From: Betaproteobacteria bacterium
GTDB taxonomy: Bacteria; Pseudomonadota; Gammaproteobacteria; Burkholderiales; Burkholderiaceae_F
Reading direction: 5' to 3'
Length of the DNA stretch: 64,000 bases
Assembly: GCA_016861185.1 (NCBI GenBank)
Contig: BOKW01000002.1
Coordinates: 248,001-312,000, forward strand
Under the pieces are notes generated by a model, which was not told the DNA's origin, did not search any database, and saw nothing but the letters and a program-made list of their open reading frames with translations. Shown here piece after piece: positions 8,129 through 17,154 of this stretch (its first letter is position 1; each line of letters begins with the position of its first letter). The position numbers and the translations under genes were made by a program.

Positions 8129-10984
8129 ATGATGCGACAGTTCCAGGTCAACTCGTACCTGTTCGGCGGCAATGCGCCGTATGTCGAGGAGCTCTACGAG
8201 CGCTACCTCGACAACCCCACGTCCGTTCCGGAGAAGTGGCGCGCCTACTTCGACCAGATGCAGCTCGTGCCGGCGGCCGACGGCTCGCCCGCCACGCCCG
8301 ACGTCGCGCACGCGCCGATCGTCGAATCCTTCGCGCTGCGCGCGAAGGAGGGCAAGCTGCGGCCGACGGTCGCACCGACCGATCTGTCGGTCGCGCGCAA
8401 GCAGGTTCACGTCCAGTCGATCATCGCGGCGTACCGCTTCCTCGGCTCGCGTTGGGCGGATCTCGATCCGCTGAAGCGCCAGGAGCGCCCGCACATCCCC
8501 GAGCTGGAGCCGGCGTTCTACGACCTGACCGAAGCCGACATGGACATCGTGTTCTCGGCGACGAACACGTACTTCGGCCAGGAACAGATGACGCTGCGCG
8601 AGATCGTCAAGGCGCTGCGCCAGACCTACTGCGGAACGATCGGCGCCGAGTACATGTACATCTCGGACCCGGCGGAGAAGCGCTGGTGGCAGCAGAAGCT
8701 CGAATCGATCCGCTCCACGCCGAACTTCAGCTCGGCGAAGAAGCGGCAGATCCTCGAGCGGCTGACCGCGGCCGAAGGGCTTGAGCGCTTCCTGCACACG
8801 AAGTACGTCGGCCAGAAGCGGTTTTCGCTCGAAGGCGGCGAAAGCTTCATCGCGGCGATGGACGAGCTGATCCAGCGCGCCGGCGAACGCGGTGTGGAGG
8901 AGATCGTCATCGGCATGGCGCACCGCGGGCGGCTCAACGTGCTGGTCAACACCCTCGGCAAGATGCCGAAGGAGCTGTTCGCCGAGTTCGAAGGCAAGGC
9001 GGCGGCCGATCTGCCGGCCGGCGACGTCAAGTACCACATGGGGTTTTCCAGCGACGTGTCCACGCCGGGCGGGCCGGTGCACCTGTCGCTCGCGTTCAAC
9101 CCCTCGCACCTCGAGATCGTCAACCCGGTCGTCGAGGGTTCGGTGCGTGCGCGCCAGGAGCGGCGCGGCGATGCGAAGCGCGAAAAGGTGCTGCCCGTGC
9201 TGGTGCACGGCGATGCGGCGTTCGCCGGGCAGGGCGTCGTGATGGAGACGCTGAACCTCGCGCAGACGCGCGGTTACAAGACCGGCGGCACGGTGCACAT
9301 CGTCATCAACAACCAGATCGGATTCACGACCTCCGATCCGCGCGATACGCGCTCGACGATCTACTGCACCGACGTCGTCAAGATGATCGAAGCGCCGGTG
9401 CTGCACGTCAACGGCGACGATCCAGAGGCGGTCGTGCTGTGCGCGCAGCTCGCGATGGAGTACCGGCAGGAGTTCAAGAAGGACGTCGTGATCGACATCG
9501 TCTGCTTCCGCCGGCTCGGCCACAACGAGCAGGACACACCGGCGGTCACGCAGCCGCTGATGTACAAGAAGATCGGCCAGCATCCCGGGACGCGCAAGCT
9601 GTACGCGGACAAGCTCGTGACGCAGGGCACGCTGGCGCCGGACATGCCGGAGCAGATCGTCAAGGCCTTCCGCCAGGCGATGGACGAGGGGCGCCACACG
9701 GTCGATCCGGTGCTGACCAACTACAAGAGCAAGTACGCGGTCGACTGGGCGCCGTTCCTCAATCGCAAGTGGACCGACCACGCCGACACGGGCGTTCCGA
9801 TCGCGGAACTGAAGCGGCTGGCCGAGCGCATCACGACCGTTCCGGCGAACTTCAAGCTGCATCCGCTCGTCGAGAAGGTGCTCGCCGACCGGCGCGCGAT
9901 GGGCGAAGGCAAGATGCCGCTGGACTGGGGCATGGCCGAGCACCTCGCGTTCGCTTCGCTGGTGGCGAGCGGCTACCCGGTGCGCATCACCGGACAGGAC
10001 TCGGGGCGCGGCACCTTCACGCATCGGCACGCGGTGCTGCACGACCAGAACCGCGAGCGTTGGGACGAAGGCACCTACATTCCCCTGCAGCACGTCTCCG
10101 AGAAGCAGGCGCCTTTCCTCGTGATCGACTCGGTGCTCTCCGAGGAGGCGGTGCTCGGCTTCGAGTACGGCTATTCGTCGGCCGAGCCGAACGCACTGGT
10201 GATCTGGGAGGCGCAGTTCGGCGACTTCGCCAACGGCGCGCAGGTCGTCATCGACCAGTTCATCTCGTCGGGCGAAGTGAAGTGGGGGCGCCAGTCGGGG
10301 CTGACGCTGATGCTGCCGCACGGCTACGAAGGGCAGGGTCCGGAACATTCGTCGGCGCGCATCGAGCGCTTCCTGCAGCTTTCGGCCGATAACAACATGC
10401 AGGTCGTGCAGCCGACCACGGCGGCGCAGATCTTCCATCTGCTGCGCCGGCAGATGATCCGGCCGTTCCGCAAGCCGCTCGTGATCATGACCCCGAAGTC
10501 GCTGCTGCGGCACAAGGACGCCGCTTCCGAGTTGGCGGAGCTGGCGCGCGGCGAGTTCCAGACGGTCATCGGCGAACTGGCCGAGTTGGACGCCAAAAAG
10601 GTCAAGCGCGTGATCGTCTGCTCGGGCAAGGTGTATTACGACCTCGTCGCAGCGCGCGCCGAGCGCAAGGCCGATGACGTCGCGGTCGTCCGCATCGAGC
10701 AGCTCTACCCGTTCCCGCACAAGGCGGTCGCCGCCGAGCTGAAGAAGTACCCGAATGCAGCCGACGTGATCTGGTGCCAGGACGAGCCGCAGAACCAGGG
10801 TGCCTGGTTCTATGCGCAGCATCACCTGCTCGAGAACATGAACGACGGTCAGAAGCTCGGCTACGCCGGGCGGACGGCGTCGGCCTCGCCCGCGGTGGGC
10901 TACTACGCCAAGCACATCGAACAGCAGAAGGCGCTGATCGACGTGGCGTTCGCCAAGCTCAAAGGCATCGTCCTCAACAAATAG
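8129..10984 (+). CDS. odhA: 2-oxoglutarate dehydrogenase E1 component
   Basis: 951 aa (also named sucA), the usual length for a proteobacterial OGDH E1. It decarboxylates 2-oxoglutarate with thiamine diphosphate and transfers the succinyl group to E2-bound lipoate in the TCA cycle. Visible hallmarks are the N-terminal E2-binding segment (VEELYERYLDNPTSV), the MAHRGRLNVLVN motif, GDAAFAGQG and NNQIGFTTS of the TPP domain, and the C-terminal DEPQNQGAW. The ATG at 8129 follows GAAAGGTG; a second in-frame ATG is the next codon. It heads the odhA-odhB-(pspC-like)-lpdA operon and is divergent from the ferredoxin-linked kor cluster. Confidence 0.97.
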   Translation: MMRQFQVNSYLFGGNAPYVEELYERYLDNPTSVPEKWRAYFDQMQLVPAADGSPATPDVAHAPIVESFALRAKEGKLRPTVAPTDLSVARKQVHVQSIIAAYRFLGSRWADLDPLKRQERPHIPELEPAFYDLTEADMDIVFSATNTYFGQEQMTLREIVKALRQTYCGTIGAEYMYISDPAEKRWWQQKLESIRSTPNFSSAKKRQILERLTAAEGLERFLHTKYVGQKRFSLEGGESFIAAMDELIQRAGERGVEEIVIGMAHRGRLNVLVNTLGKMPKELFAEFEGKAAADLPAGDVKYHMGFSSDVSTPGGPVHLSLAFNPSHLEIVNPVVEGSVRARQERRGDAKREKVLPVLVHGDAAFAGQGVVMETLNLAQTRGYKTGGTVHIVINNQIGFTTSDPRDTRSTIYCTDVVKMIEAPVLHVNGDDPEAVVLCAQLAMEYRQEFKKDVVIDIVCFRRLGHNEQDTPAVTQPLMYKKIGQHPGTRKLYADKLVTQGTLAPDMPEQIVKAFRQAMDEGRHTVDPVLTNYKSKYAVDWAPFLNRKWTDHADTGVPIAELKRLAERITTVPANFKLHPLVEKVLADRRAMGEGKMPLDWGMAEHLAFASLVASGYPVRITGQDSGRGTFTHRHAVLHDQNRERWDEGTYIPLQHVSEKQAPFLVIDSVLSEEAVLGFEYGYSSAEPNALVIWEAQFGDFANGAQVVIDQFISSGEVKWGRQSGLTLMLPHGYEGQGPEHSSARIERFLQLSADNNMQVVQPTTAAQIFHLLRRQMIRPFRKPLVIMTPKSLLRHKDAASELAELARGEFQTVIGELAELDAKKVKRVIVCSGKVYYDLVAARAERKADDVAVVRIEQLYPFPHKAVAAELKKYPNAADVIWCQDEPQNQGAWFYAQHHLLENMNDGQKLGYAGRTASASPAVGYYAKHIEQQKALIDVAFAKLKGIVLNK

Positions 10985-11012
10985 TCGGCCGTTGGCCGTC
11001 GGGCGTCGGGCG
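10985..11012. repeat. Heptamer tandem repeat, YCGTYGG type, after odhA
   Basis: Directly after the odhA TAG the plus strand carries about four 7-base units (CCGTTGG, CCGTCGG, GCGTCGG and a partial one). It resembles the array at 4001-4035 beside korB. Confidence 0.55.
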
Positions 11013-11065
11013 AAACCGCTTGCGCACGTTCCGGCCGCGCGTCTGCATCGAACGGAACTCGAACC

Positions 11066-12325
11066 ATGTCCATCGTTGAAGTCAAAGTCCCGCAGCTTTC
11101 GGAATCGGTTGCGGAAGCCACGCTGCTGCAGTGGAAGAAAAGGCCCGGCGACGCGGTCGCGGTCGACGAGGTGCTGATCGAAGTCGAAACCGACAAGGTC
11201 GTGCTCGAAGTCCCCGCGCCGTCTGCGGGCGTGGTGGCATCGATCGTCAAGCCCGACGGCAGCACGGTCGTCGCCGGCGAACTGATCGCGACGATCGACA
11301 GCGCCGGCAAGGCGGCCGCGGCGCCCGCGCCCGCCGCACAGGCTGTTGCCGCAGCCGCAGCGCCAGCGCCTGCCGTCGTGCCTGCCGCGACAACGGCTGC
11401 AGTGGCGATGCCGGCGGCCGCCAAGATGATGGCGGACGCCGGGCTTTCGCCCGCGCAGGTCGCGGGCACCGGCAAGGACGGCCGGATCCTGAAAGGCGAC
11501 GTGATCGCGACCAAGGAGGCCGCCGTGCGGGCGCCTGCGCCAGCAGTCGCACCGGCTGCGCCGCCTGCAGCCAAACCCGCGCTGCCCGAAGTGAAGGCGC
11601 CGGTCGATCTGTCGATCCTCGCCAACCGTTCCGAACAGCGCGTCCCGATGTCGCGGCTGCGCCAGCGCGTGGCCGAGCGGCTCGTTCAGTCGCAGTCGAC
11701 GGCGGCGATCCTGACGACGTTCAACGAAGTGAACATGCAGCCGGTCATGGAGCTGCGCAACCGCTACAAGGACCGCTTCGAGAAGGAGCACGGCGTCAAG
11801 CTCGGTTTCATGTCCTTCTTCGTCAAGGCTGCGGTGGCGGCGCTGAAGAGATTCCCGATCGTCAACGCCTCGGTCGACGGCAACGACATCGTCTACCACG
11901 GCTACTTCGACATCGGCATCGCGGTGGGCTCGCCGCGCGGGCTCGTCGTGCCGATCCTGCGCGACGCCGATCAGATGAGCTTCGCCGACATCGAGAAGAA
12001 GATCGCCGATTTCGGCAAGCGCGCGGCCGACGGCAAGCTCGGCATCGACGAGCTGACCGGCGGAACCTTCTCGATCTCCAACGGCGGCGTGTTCGGCTCG
12101 ATGCTGTCCACGCCGATCATCAACCCGCCGCAGAGCGCGATCCTCGGCATCCACGCGACCAAGGAGCGGCCGGTCGTCGAGAACGGCCAGATCGTGATCC
12201 GGCCGATGAACTATCTGGCGCTGTCGTACGACCACCGGATCATCGACGGCCGCGAGGCCGTGCTGTCGCTGGTCGCGATGAAGGAAGCGCTCGAGGATCC
12301 GGCGCGGCTGCTGCTCGAACTCTGA
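11066..12325 (+). CDS. odhB: Dihydrolipoyllysine-residue succinyltransferase, E2 of the 2-oxoglutarate dehydrogenase complex
   Basis: 419 aa (sucB). One lipoyl domain at residues 1-78 has its lipoylated lysine in ETDK (Lys44). An Ala/Pro-rich linker leads to a peripheral-subunit binding domain near residues 112-150 ([17 protein letters not shown]), a second Ala/Pro linker, and the catalytic acetyltransferase-fold domain from about 190. The active-site motif SYDHRIIDG is near the C-terminus. It carries succinyl groups from E1 to CoA and forms the core of the complex. It starts 81 bp after odhA and is followed by a 7-mer hairpin element and then a small membrane-protein gene. Confidence 0.97.
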   Translation: MSIVEVKVPQLSESVAEATLLQWKKRPGDAVAVDEVLIEVETDKVVLEVPAPSAGVVASIVKPDGSTVVAGELIATIDSAGKAAAAPAPAAQAVAAAAAPAPAVVPAATTAAVAMPAAAKMMADAGLSPAQVAGTGKDGRILKGDVIATKEAAVRAPAPAVAPAAPPAAKPALPEVKAPVDLSILANRSEQRVPMSRLRQRVAERLVQSQSTAAILTTFNEVNMQPVMELRNRYKDRFEKEHGVKLGFMSFFVKAAVAALKRFPIVNASVDGNDIVYHGYFDIGIAVGSPRGLVVPILRDADQMSFADIEKKIADFGKRAADGKLGIDELTGGTFSISNGGVFGSMLSTPIINPPQSAILGIHATKERPVVENGQIVIRPMNYLALSYDHRIIDGREAVLSLVAMKEALEDPARLLLEL

Positions 12326-12334
12326 TCGGATCGA

Positions 12335-12414
12335 GGATCGCGGATTGCGGATTGCGCGTCCGCAGACTGCGGTCCTCATCCTGACGCAATCCGCAATCCG
12401 CACTCCGCATTCCG
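12335..12414. repeat. Inverted pair of GGATYGC heptamer arrays (hairpin) between odhB and the PspC-like gene
   Basis: A left array (12335-12358) of GGATYGC units faces an inverted right array (12385-12414). The segments 12342-12356 and 12385-12399 are a perfect 15-bp inverted repeat with a 28-base loop. No T-run follows, so it is not a classical terminator. The right arm ends at the ATG of the next gene, leaving no room for a normal ribosome site. Confidence 0.75.
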
Positions 12415-12723
12415 ATGTCAACTGCCGACGAAATCGCCAAGCTGCACGACCTGCTCGCCAAGGGCGCGATCACCCAGGCCGAGTTCGATCAGGCCAAGGC
12501 GAAACTGCTTGCCGCGCCCGCGGGTGCGGCGCTTTCGATCAACCGGCTGCGGCTTTCCGACAGCGACAAGTGGATCGCCGGCGTGTGCGGCGGCATCGGC
12601 GCAGTCACGGGTGTGGAGTCGTGGATCTGGCGGCTGATCTTCGTGCTCGGCCTGCTGTTCGGCGGCTTCACGCTGCTCCTGTATCTGCTGCTGTGGATCT
12701 TCGTGCCGCGCGAAGGCGCATAG
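12415..12723 (+). CDS. SHOCT and PspC domain small membrane protein
   Basis: 102 aa. Residues 4-34 fit a SHOCT motif ([20 protein letters not shown] then KLL). Residues 42-98 fit a PspC domain: [16 protein letters not shown], then a hydrophobic stretch [14 protein letters not shown] and a second one ending in [10 protein letters not shown]. PspC domains occur in phage-shock regulators; SHOCT is a short oligomerisation module. The function here is unknown. The gene sits between odhB and lpdA on the same strand, 89 bp after odhB and 31 bp before lpdA, so it is probably co-transcribed with the dehydrogenase genes. The ATG is preceded by repeat sequence and not by a visible ribosome site, so the start is less certain than the domain call. 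Confidence 0.8.
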   Translation: MSTADEIAKLHDLLAKGAITQAEFDQAKAKLLAAPAGAALSINRLRLSDSDKWIAGVCGGIGAVTGVESWIWRLIFVLGLLFGGFTLLLYLLLWIFVPREGA

Positions 12724-12754
12724 GTCCACGCGGCTTCAAAGGGAACGACCATCC

Positions 12755-14194
12755 ATGTCCAAGAGTTTCGACGTCGTCGTGATCGGCGCCGGTCCCGGCG
12801 GCTACATCGCCGCGATCCGGGCGGCCCAGCTCGGTCTTTCGGTCGCGTGCATCGACGAATGGAAGAACGCGCAGGGCGGACCGGCGCCGGGCGGCACCTG
12901 CACCAACGTCGGCTGCATTCCGTCGAAGGCGCTGCTGCAGTCCTCGGAGAACTACGAGCACGCCGCGCACCACTTCAAGGATCACGGCATCGAGGTCAAG
13001 GGCCTCGCGATGAACGTCGCGCAGATGATCGCGCGCAAGGCCGCCGTGGTGAAGCAGAACAACGACGGCATCCTGTATCTGTTCAAGAAGAACAAGGTCG
13101 CGTTCTTTCACGGCCGCGGCAGCTTCGCCGGCAGCGGCGAAGCCGGCTACCAGGTGAAGGTCGCGGGCGCCAATGAAGAGACGCTGGTCGGCAGGCACGT
13201 GATCGTCGCGACCGGGTCGAATCCGCGCGCGCTGCCCGGCGTCGAGTTCGACGAGAAGCTCGTCCTGTCGAACGACGGCGCGCTCGCGATCCCCGAGGTG
13301 CCGAAGCGGCTCGGCGTGGTCGGCGCCGGCGTGATCGGGCTCGAGATGGGTTCGGTGTGGCGCCGGCTCGGCGCCGACGTGACGATCCTCGAGGCGCTGC
13401 CGGCCTTCCTCGGCGCGGCCGATGCGCAGATCGCGCGCGAGGCGCAGAAGGCGTTCACGAAGCAGGGCCTGAAGATGCACTTCGGCGTCAACATCACGGC
13501 GGTCAAGCGCGAGAAGAAGGGCAAGGCCGAAGAGGTCGTCGTCGAGTACAACGACGACAAGGGCGCGGCGCAATCGCTCGCCTGCGATCGGCTGGTCGTG
13601 TCGATCGGCCGCGTACCGAACACGAACGGGCTCGCACCCGAAGCGGTCGGCCTCGCGCTCGACGAGCGCGGCTTCGTCGTTGTCGACGACGAATGCCGGA
13701 CGAACCTGCCGAACGTCTGGGCGATCGGCGACGTCGTGCGCGGGCCGATGCTCGCGCACAAGGCCGAAGAGGAGGGTGTGGCGGTCGCCGAGCGCATCGC
13801 CGGCCAGCACGGCCACGTCGACTTCAACACGATTCCCTGGGTGATCTACACGTCGCCCGAGATCGCGTGGGTCGGACAGACCGAGCAGCAGGTCAAGGCT
13901 TCCGGCCGCGAGTACCGCACCGGAACTTTTCCGTTTGCCGCGAACGGCCGCGCGCGTGCGCTCGGGGATACCACCGGGCTGGTCAAGTTCGTCGCCGACG
14001 CCGGGACCGACGAGATCCTCGGCGTGCACATCGTCGGGCCGATGGCCTCCGAGCTGATCGCCGAAGCGGTCGTCGCGATGTCGTTCCGCGCCTCCAGCGA
14101 GGACATCGCGCGCATCTGCCACGCGCACCCGTCGCTCTCCGAAGCGACCAAGGAGGCCGCGCTCGCGGTGGACAAGCGCACGCTCAATCTTTGA
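12755..14194 (+). CDS. lpdA: Dihydrolipoyl dehydrogenase (E3)
   Basis: 479 aa flavoprotein disulfide reductase that reoxidises E2 dihydrolipoamide with NAD+. The FAD motif [15 protein letters not shown] spans residues 10-24, and the redox pair Cys49/Cys54 lies in [13 protein letters not shown]. The NAD motif [16 protein letters not shown] lies near residues 188-203, and HAHPSLSE with the C-terminal His-Glu pair completes the active site. An AAAGGGA ribosome site precedes the ATG. As the last gene of the odh operon it most likely serves the 2-oxoglutarate complex, and perhaps other lipoyl complexes if no other lpd is expressed. Confidence 0.97.
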   Translation: MSKSFDVVVIGAGPGGYIAAIRAAQLGLSVACIDEWKNAQGGPAPGGTCTNVGCIPSKALLQSSENYEHAAHHFKDHGIEVKGLAMNVAQMIARKAAVVKQNNDGILYLFKKNKVAFFHGRGSFAGSGEAGYQVKVAGANEETLVGRHVIVATGSNPRALPGVEFDEKLVLSNDGALAIPEVPKRLGVVGAGVIGLEMGSVWRRLGADVTILEALPAFLGAADAQIAREAQKAFTKQGLKMHFGVNITAVKREKKGKAEEVVVEYNDDKGAAQSLACDRLVVSIGRVPNTNGLAPEAVGLALDERGFVVVDDECRTNLPNVWAIGDVVRGPMLAHKAEEEGVAVAERIAGQHGHVDFNTIPWVIYTSPEIAWVGQTEQQVKASGREYRTGTFPFAANGRARALGDTTGLVKFVADAGTDEILGVHIVGPMASELIAEAVVAMSFRASSEDIARICHAHPSLSEATKEAALAVDKRTLNL

Positions 14195-14335
14195 GGATTG
14201 CGGATCGCGGATTGCGGATCGCGCGAACCCTGCTTCGCATTCGACACGGTCGTGTTTTGGTGCGCCGTGCGAGGCGGCTAGTGATTGAACGCCGTGCCTG
14301 CAGAACGGACGAGCGCAATCCGCAATCCGCAATCC
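14195..14335. repeat. Inverted pair of GGATYGC heptamer arrays between lpdA and zapE
   Basis: Starting on the base after the lpdA stop, four GGATYGC units (14195-14225) face three inverted units (14313-14335). The 87 bases between them (14226-14312) have no coding potential that I recognise. The layout is that of 12335-12414 with a longer centre, suggesting one element type with a variable core. Confidence 0.75.
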
Positions 14336-14345
14336 CGAGTCCGAA

Positions 14346-15440
14346 GTGACCTTCCGCGCCCATCTCGACGACGTGCTGCGCGAACGCGGCTACGCGCTCG
14401 ACGGCGCGCAGCAGACCGCGGCGGCGCGACTCGAGCAACTCGACGCTGACTGGCGCGCGTACAAGGCGCAGCGGTCGAACGCGATCGCCAAGCTGCTGCG
14501 CCGGCCGCCGATCCCACGCGGCGTCTACCTGTGGGGCGGTGTCGGCCGCGGCAAGAGCTTCCTGATGGACGGCTTCTTCGCCGCCGTCCCGCTGATCCGC
14601 AAGACGCGCGTGCACTTCCACGAGTTCATGCGCGGCGTGCACCGCGAGCTGGACGAGCTGAAAGGCACGGTCGATCCGCTCGACGAGGTCGCGCGCCGCA
14701 TCGCGCGGCGGCACCGGCTGATCTGCTTCGACGAATTCCACGTCTCCGACATCGCCGACGCGATGATCCTGCACCGACTGCTCGCCCGGCTGTTCGAGCT
14801 GGACGTGGGTTTCGTGATGACGTCGAACTACGCGCCCGACGCGCTGTATCCGGACGGGTTGCACCGCGACCGCATGCTGCCGGCGATCGCGCTGCTGAAG
14901 GAACGGCTCGACGTGGTCCATCTCGACGGCGGCATCGACTACCGCCGGCGCACGATGGAGCGGATCGACGCGTACCTGACTCCGCTCGGTCCGGAGTCCG
15001 AAGCGCATCTCACCGAAGCCTTCATGCGGCTCGCCGAAACCGAGGACGATGAACCGGTGCTGATGATCGAATCGCGCATGATCCGAGCGCGGCGCCGCGC
15101 CGGCGGCGTGGTCTGGTTCGACTTCGCGGTGCTGTGCGGCGGGCCGCGCTCGCAGAACGACTACCTCGAGATCGCCGCGCAGTTCCACACCGTGCTGCTG
15201 TCGAACGTGCCGCGCATGTCCGCCGGGCAGGCGTCGGAGGCGCGCCGTTTCACCTGGCTCGTCGACGTGCTGTACGACCATCGCGTCAAGCTGATCGCCT
15301 CGGCGGAGGTGCCGCCCGAGCAGCTTTACACGGCCGGTGCGCTGGCCAACGAATTCCATCGCACCGCCTCTCGGCTGCTCGAGATGCAGTCCCGCGCTTA
15401 CCTCGAAGCGCCGCGCCGCGCGGTGGCCGCGGGCGTGTAG
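14346..15440 (+). CDS. zapE: Cell division protein ZapE (AFG1-family ATPase)
   Basis: 364 aa P-loop ATPase of the AFG1/YhcM family. The Walker A motif GGVGRGKS is at residues 64-71, followed by FHEFMRGVHREL; CFDEFHVSDIADA is the Walker B and sensor region, and TSNYAPDALYPDGLHRDRMLP is the family signature, given here in two overlapping parts: TSNYAPDALYP and GLHRDRMLP. In E. coli ZapE acts on FtsZ at the constricting ring and is needed under low oxygen or heat. The start is GTG at 14346, directly after the heptamer-repeat region. Co-occurrence behind odh genes is seen in other Burkholderiales as far as I recall. Confidence 0.93.
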   Translation: MTFRAHLDDVLRERGYALDGAQQTAAARLEQLDADWRAYKAQRSNAIAKLLRRPPIPRGVYLWGGVGRGKSFLMDGFFAAVPLIRKTRVHFHEFMRGVHRELDELKGTVDPLDEVARRIARRHRLICFDEFHVSDIADAMILHRLLARLFELDVGFVMTSNYAPDALYPDGLHRDRMLPAIALLKERLDVVHLDGGIDYRRRTMERIDAYLTPLGPESEAHLTEAFMRLAETEDDEPVLMIESRMIRARRRAGGVVWFDFAVLCGGPRSQNDYLEIAAQFHTVLLSNVPRMSAGQASEARRFTWLVDVLYDHRVKLIASAEVPPEQLYTAGALANEFHRTASRLLEMQSRAYLEAPRRAVAAGV

Positions 15441-15450
15441 GCTGAAGCGA

Positions 15451-16167
15451 ATGCTGCGCGCACTCGCCCGCCGGATCGCGCCGCTCGTGCTCGCCGCGGC
15501 CTTGCCGGCGCACGCCGAGCTTGCGGCGCAGTTTCCCGCGGGGAGCATCCGCACGCGCGAGGACGCGACCCGCGCGCTCGCCGCTGCGCGGACCGAGGCG
15601 GCGGCCGTCGAAAAGGCCTACGCCGCCGAGCAGCAGCGCTGCGCCCAGGCCTTCTTCGTCAACCGCTGCCAGGACGAAGCGCGGCGCACGCGCGAGCTGG
15701 CGCTGCGTGAAGTCCGCCGGGTCGAGCTGGAGGCGCGCGACACGCAACGGCGGCTGGATGCGGAGGAGCGGGCGCGGCGCCGCGCGCAACAGCCGGCCGC
15801 CGACCCGGCGGAGCAGGCGAAGCGCGCGGCCGAAGGACGCGCCGCGCAGGACAAGCGCGAGCGCGCAGCGCGCGAAGCTGCCGGGCAGCGCAAGCTGCGC
15901 GAGCAGCAGGCGGCGGCCAACCGGGCGCAAGCCGAGCGGCGCGCGGCGGAACGGGCGCAAGAGGACGCGAAGCGCGCCGAACAGGCGCCCGCGGAAGCCG
16001 CCCGTCGCGCCGAGTACGCGCGCCGCGCGGCCGAACGCAAGCGCGCCGCGGAGGCTTATGCCAGGAAGAAGGCGGAAGAACGCGCCGCCAACGAACGCCA
16101 GCGCGAAGCGCGCCGCAAGGAACGCGCCGAAGAGGAAGCGCGGCGCGCCGCACAGAAAAAACAGTAG
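15451..16167 (+). CDS. Exported Ala/Arg/Glu-rich coiled-coil envelope protein of unknown function
   Basis: 238 aa from the ATG at 15451, 10 bp after zapE. A signal peptide is visible (MLRALARRIAPLVLAAALPAHA). The mature part has one recognisable conserved-looking segment, with CAQAFFVNRCQDEARR around residue 70 carrying two cysteines that could form a disulfide. From about residue 85 to the end it is a highly charged Ala/Arg/Glu helix resembling the stalk of TolA. A frame open from 15337 exists but lacks a signal peptide. It may be a periplasmic spacer or peptidoglycan-associated protein. The low-complexity helix means similarity to TolA may be compositional only. It converges on the phosphatase gene with a 4-bp gap. 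Confidence 0.7.
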   Translation: MLRALARRIAPLVLAAALPAHAELAAQFPAGSIRTREDATRALAAARTEAAAVEKAYAAEQQRCAQAFFVNRCQDEARRTRELALREVRRVELEARDTQRRLDAEERARRRAQQPAADPAEQAKRAAEGRAAQDKRERAAREAAGQRKLREQQAAANRAQAERRAAERAQEDAKRAEQAPAEAARRAEYARRAAERKRAAEAYARKKAEERAANERQREARRKERAEEEARRAAQKKQ

Positions 16168-16171
16168 AGGA

Positions 16172-16990
16172 TCAGGCCTGCGACGGCTCGGGCGAGTCCT
16201 TCTCGAACCAGAGCGTGGCGGTCGGCATGCGCTTCTTCGGTTCGGGCGCCTCGAGCTTGACGATCGCGAGCGAGAGGTTGTCGCCGCGTCCCTTGGCGCG
16301 GTCGCGCGCAATGCGGACCAGGTGTTCGGACGCTTCGCGCGGCGACAGGCTGTGCAGCAGCGAACCCAGCTCGTAGTCCTCGAAGTACGCCCACAGTCCG
16401 TCGCTGCATAGCAGGAAGGCGTCACCGACGCGCAACTCGGTCGCCTCGCCGACGACGATCTGCGGCTCGCGCGCAATGCCGAGCGCGCTGACGAGAATGT
16501 TCTTGTACTTGTTCGCAGCGACCTCGGCCGCTTCCACCTTGCCTTCGGCCGCCAGCATCGACGCGTAGGTGTGGTCGTCCGTCCGGTGCACGAGCCGGCC
16601 GGCGCGGAAGTAGTACAGGCGGCTGTCGCCCGCGTGCGCCCAGATCGCGTAGTCCTTCTTGACGATCAGCGCGACGATCGTGCTGTGCGGCTCCTTTTCG
16701 CTCGAGATTGCAGTCAGCCGGATCACCGTATGCGCTTCGGCTGCGATCTGCCTGAGCAGTTGCGGAAGCGCGGTGTCCTGCTCGGACAGCTCCTGGAACA
16801 GGCTGTCCGCGGTCGCGATCACCTGGTCCGAGGCCATGCGCCCGCCGGTGCGGCCACCCATGCCGTCGGCGACGATCGCCAGCAGCGCGCCCGGGTTGCG
16901 CTTGCTCGTCAGGATCGCGACGCGATCCTGCTGTTCCGGACGGTCGCCGATGTGCTCGGCGATGCAGGCGGTGACCTTGAAGCGCGACAC
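16172..16990 (-). CDS. PP2C-family serine/threonine protein phosphatase
   Basis: 272 aa from a GTG at 16990; the frame is open to 17128, but the extra N-terminus is low-complexity and starts at no ribosome site, so the shorter form (VSRFKVTACIAEHIGDRPEQQDR) is preferred. PP2C metal-binding motifs are visible: the early DRPEQQDR, ADGMGGRTGGRMASD, and CSDGLW with the later RAKGRGDNLSLAIV, which carries the final Asp. It should dephosphorylate Ser/Thr residues of unknown targets. No kinase or FHA partner lies beside it. It converges with the coiled-coil gene and diverges from the DUF465 gene. Confidence 0.85.
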   Translation of the reverse strand: MSRFKVTACIAEHIGDRPEQQDRVAILTSKRNPGALLAIVADGMGGRTGGRMASDQVIATADSLFQELSEQDTALPQLLRQIAAEAHTVIRLTAISSEKEPHSTIVALIVKKDYAIWAHAGDSRLYYFRAGRLVHRTDDHTYASMLAAEGKVEAAEVAANKYKNILVSALGIAREPQIVVGEATELRVGDAFLLCSDGLWAYFEDYELGSLLHSLSPREASEHLVRIARDRAKGRGDNLSLAIVKLEAPEPKKRMPTATLWFEKDSPEPSQA

Positions 16991-17113
16991 GCGAGGCTTT
17001 CGACTTCGATGCGAGGCTGCGAACGGGTCCTTCGAGCGCCGCGGCAGTCTATCAGCGGGTCCGCGCGCCGATCGCTCGAACTGGCCCCGAAGTGAAGGCC
17101 AAGCATCCCCTGC

Positions 17114-17119
17114 TAGCAT
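17114..17119 (+). promoter_or_regulatory. Possible -10 box (TAGCAT) for the DUF465-helicase pair
   Basis: TAGCAT lies 36 bp before the DUF465 ATG with no clear -35 box. The call is tentative. Confidence 0.3.
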
Positions 17120-17154
17120 TCGCTTCACGCCGTGCGCCGGCCCCCTGACCCGAC

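Noticed and set aside
7774-8172. N-terminal extension of the KorC-like protein
   Set aside because: It would overlap odhA and replace a TTG start that has a near-perfect ribosome site.
7856-12421. Minus-strand open frame of 1521 codons across odhA and odhB
   Set aside because: It is antisense to two unmistakable genes, starts inside a repeat and has His/Arg/Asp-rich low-complexity sequence typical of the antisense of GC-rich coding DNA.
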